DNA from: Achromobacter sp. RTa
Lineage (GTDB): Bacteria; Pseudomonadota; Gammaproteobacteria; Burkholderiales; Burkholderiaceae_B
Direction of reading: 5' to 3'
Length of the DNA stretch: 64,000 nt
Assembly (NCBI RefSeq): GCF_000757485.1
Contig: NZ_JPYO01000046.1
Location: forward strand, 1-64,000
The position numbers and the translations under genes are program-made. A model generated the notes under the pieces. The model saw only the letters and a program-made list of their open reading frames with translations, ran no database searches and had not been told where the DNA came from. This document shows, one piece after another, positions 62,253 to 64,000 of this stretch. Every line of letters begins with the position of its first letter. The first letter of the stretch is position 1.

Positions 62253-63814
62253 GGATACGCGCCCAAATCGGCATGGTGCTGAACCTGGACAAGTGCATCG
62301 GCTGCCACACTTGCTCGGTCACCTGCAAGAACGTCTGGACCAGCCGCGACGGCGTCGAGTACGCCTGGTTCAACAACGTCGAGACCAAGCCCGGCATCGG
62401 CTATCCGAAGGAATGGGAAAACCAGGAGAAGTGGAAGGGCGGCTGGAAACGCACCGCCGCCGGCAAGCTGGAACCGCGCCAGGGCGGCAAGCTGCGCATC
62501 CTGGCCAACCTGTTCGCCAACCCGAACCTGCCGCAGATCGACGACTACTACGAGCCGTTCACCTTCGACTACGAGCACCTCAAGAACGCGCCGCTGTCGC
62601 AGACCCCGCCGACGGCGCGGCCCGTGTCCGTGCTGACGGGCAAGAAGATGGACAAGATCCACTGGGGCCCTAACTGGGAAGACGACCTGGGCGGCGAATT
62701 CAGCGCGCGCAGCCGCGACGCGCTGTTCGAGGGCGTGCAGAAGGAGATGTACTCGACTTTCGAGAACACTTTCATGATGTACCTGCCGCGCCTGTGCGAG
62801 CACTGCCTGAACCCGGCCTGTGTCGCCAGCTGCCCGTCGGGTTCCATCTACAAGCGCGAGGACGACGGCATCGTGCTGGTCGACCAGGACAAGTGCCGCG
62901 GCTGGCGCATGTGCATCTCCGGCTGCCCGTACAAGAAGATCTATTACAACTGGAACAGCGGCAAGGCCGAGAAGTGCACTTTCTGCTATCCGCGCATCGA
63001 GGCCGGCCAGCCGACCGTGTGCTCGGAAACCTGCGTGGGCCGCATCCGCTATCTGGGGGTGATGCTGTATGACGCCGACCAGATCGAGGCCGCGGCGTCC
63101 ACCGCCAATGAACAGGACCTGTACCAATCGCAGCTGGACCTCTTCCTGGATCCGCATTCGCCCGAGGTGATCGCGGCGGCCCGGGAGCAGGGCATCCCGG
63201 AATCCTGGCTCGAAGCCGCGCGCAAGTCGCCCGTCTACAAGATGGCGGTGCAATGGCGCGTCGCCTTCCCGCTGCATCCCGAATACCGTACCTTGCCGAT
63301 GGTCTGGTACATCCCTCCGCTGTCGCCCATCCAGTCGGCCGCCGAATCGGGCCAGATGCCGCAGCGCACCGTCGGCAAGAGCGCCATGATCCCGGACGTT
63401 TCCAGCCTGCGCATCCCCGTGCGCTACTTGGCAAACCTGCTGACGGCGGGCAAGGAGGCCCCGGTGGTGCAGGCGCTGGAGCGGATGCTGGCCATGCGCG
63501 CCTACAAGCGTTCGGAATCGGTGCACGGCGAGCGCGACACGGCCTTGCTGGACCAGGTCGGGCTGTCGGAGGCCACGGTGCAGGACATGTACAAGATCAT
63601 GGCCATCGCCGACTACGAAGACCGCTTCGTGGTTCCCAGCAGCCACAAGGAAGTGGTCGAGGACAGCTTCAACGAGAAGGGCAGCTGCGGCTTCACCTTC
63701 GGCAACGGCTGCTCGGGCGGCGTGTCGGAAGGCACCCTGTTCGGAAGCAAGCCCAAGGGCAGCGAGATCTTCATCGAGATGCCGAAATCCCGCAAGAAGG
63801 CCGCTTCGGTCTAG
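62249..63814 (+). CDS. narH: Respiratory nitrate reductase beta subunit NarH
   Basis: 521-residue electron-transfer subunit with four cysteine clusters: CIGCHTCSVTC, CEHCLNPACVASCP, CRGWRMCISGCP (where Trp replaces a Cys, giving the 3Fe-4S cluster), and CTFCYPRIEAGQPTVCSETC. It carries electrons from NarI haems to NarG. The C-terminal region after residue 400 is typical of NarH. It overlaps narG by 4 bp and is followed by narJ after 14 bp. Confidence 0.98.
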   Translation: MRIRAQIGMVLNLDKCIGCHTCSVTCKNVWTSRDGVEYAWFNNVETKPGIGYPKEWENQEKWKGGWKRTAAGKLEPRQGGKLRILANLFANPNLPQIDDYYEPFTFDYEHLKNAPLSQTPPTARPVSVLTGKKMDKIHWGPNWEDDLGGEFSARSRDALFEGVQKEMYSTFENTFMMYLPRLCEHCLNPACVASCPSGSIYKREDDGIVLVDQDKCRGWRMCISGCPYKKIYYNWNSGKAEKCTFCYPRIEAGQPTVCSETCVGRIRYLGVMLYDADQIEAAASTANEQDLYQSQLDLFLDPHSPEVIAAAREQGIPESWLEAARKSPVYKMAVQWRVAFPLHPEYRTLPMVWYIPPLSPIQSAAESGQMPQRTVGKSAMIPDVSSLRIPVRYLANLLTAGKEAPVVQALERMLAMRAYKRSESVHGERDTALLDQVGLSEATVQDMYKIMAIADYEDRFVVPSSHKEVVEDSFNEKGSCGFTFGNGCSGGVSEGTLFGSKPKGSEIFIEMPKSRKKAASV

Positions 63815-63828
63815 GAAAGGAGAAAACC

Positions 63829-64000
63829 ATGAATCCGTACCGCCTGCTTTCCGCCTTGCTGTGCTACCCCGAGGCCGAGCTCCTGGACGCGCTGGGCGAG
63901 GTGGAAACCGCGCTGGGCGCCTACCCGGATGCCGAGGAGGCCCTGCAGCCCATGATGGAATACCTGGCCACCCACGACCTGATCTCGCTGCAGGAAAACT
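63829..64000 (+). CDS. narJ: Nitrate reductase assembly chaperone NarJ (truncated by window end)
   Basis: The first 57 codons of a gene running off the window. The opening MNPYRLLSALLCYPEAELLD is typical of NarJ/TorD-family chaperones, which insert the molybdenum cofactor into NarG. GGAAAGGAG precedes the start. Its place after narH is the standard narGHJI order; narI should follow. Confidence 0.9.
   Translation, partial: MNPYRLLSALLCYPEAELLDALGEVETALGAYPDAEEALQPMMEYLATHDLISLQEN

Overview
The window is 64 kb of uniformly GC-rich, densely packed chromosome. The gene set points to a betaproteobacterium of the Alcaligenaceae, most likely Achromobacter or a close Bordetella relative: a respiratory nitrate reductase with paired NarK transporters, NnrS, class III ribonucleotide reductase, Bug-type binding proteins, degradative HMG-CoA reductase and intergenic repeats of a type I associate with this group. 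I see no tRNA, rRNA, CRISPR array, prophage or intact insertion sequence. The genus assignment is inference from gene content and style, not from a marker gene.

Layout. 1-6.2 kb: a NarL-type two-component system facing a CstA carbon/pyruvate transporter with its small YbdD partner, then an MFS permease. 6.3-9.1 kb: Dps, a hypothetical protein, and LysR and TrmB-type regulators. 9.5-15 kb: a tightly overlapping branched-chain-type ABC transporter operon ending in a nitrilase, followed by a convergent CsiD/GlaH-like 2-oxoglutarate oxygenase. 16-21.5 kb: a periplasmic oxidative-damage locus (cytochrome b, molybdopterin oxidoreductase, Met-Lys pentapeptide-repeat protein, exported MsrB and MsrA) divergent from an OmpR-type two-component system. 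21.5-26 kb: an ATP-grasp/phospho-His dikinase-like protein with its TetR regulator and a clear operator, plus nitronate monooxygenase. 26-31 kb: a mevalonate-catabolism-like cluster (HMG-CoA reductase, TctA-type permease, small membrane partner) divergent from a MocR regulator.

31-34 kb: anaerobic ribonucleotide reductase, with the glycyl-radical segment on a separate 60-residue protein, and NrdR-like and FNR-like sites upstream. 34-40 kb: PepSY/DUF3325 membrane proteins, a ferritin-like protein with a large HPII-type catalase, and a SYLF lipid-binding protein. 40-43.5 kb: a Bug binding protein and M20 peptidase with a divergent LysR. 43.5-51 kb: an MdtABC-type RND efflux operon. 51-53.3 kb: a three-gene unit of zinc-independent L36, a CzcO-like flavoprotein and an ACR3/BASS-like carrier, behind a Zur-like palindrome. 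54-64 kb: NnrS behind an NsrR-like box, then narK1-narK2 and narGH with narJ running off the window.

Themes are anaerobic nitrate respiration with NO defence (nar, nnrS, nrdDG), oxidant defence (Dps, catalase, Msr locus), uptake and breakdown of unusual carbon or nitrogen sources (nitriles, mevalonate or HMG, possibly glutarate, peptides), and metal homeostasis. The items most worth following are the Met-rich-peptide/methionine sulfoxide repair locus, the split NrdD, the L36-flavoprotein-carrier operon, and the rifampicin-phosphotransferase-shaped dikinase.
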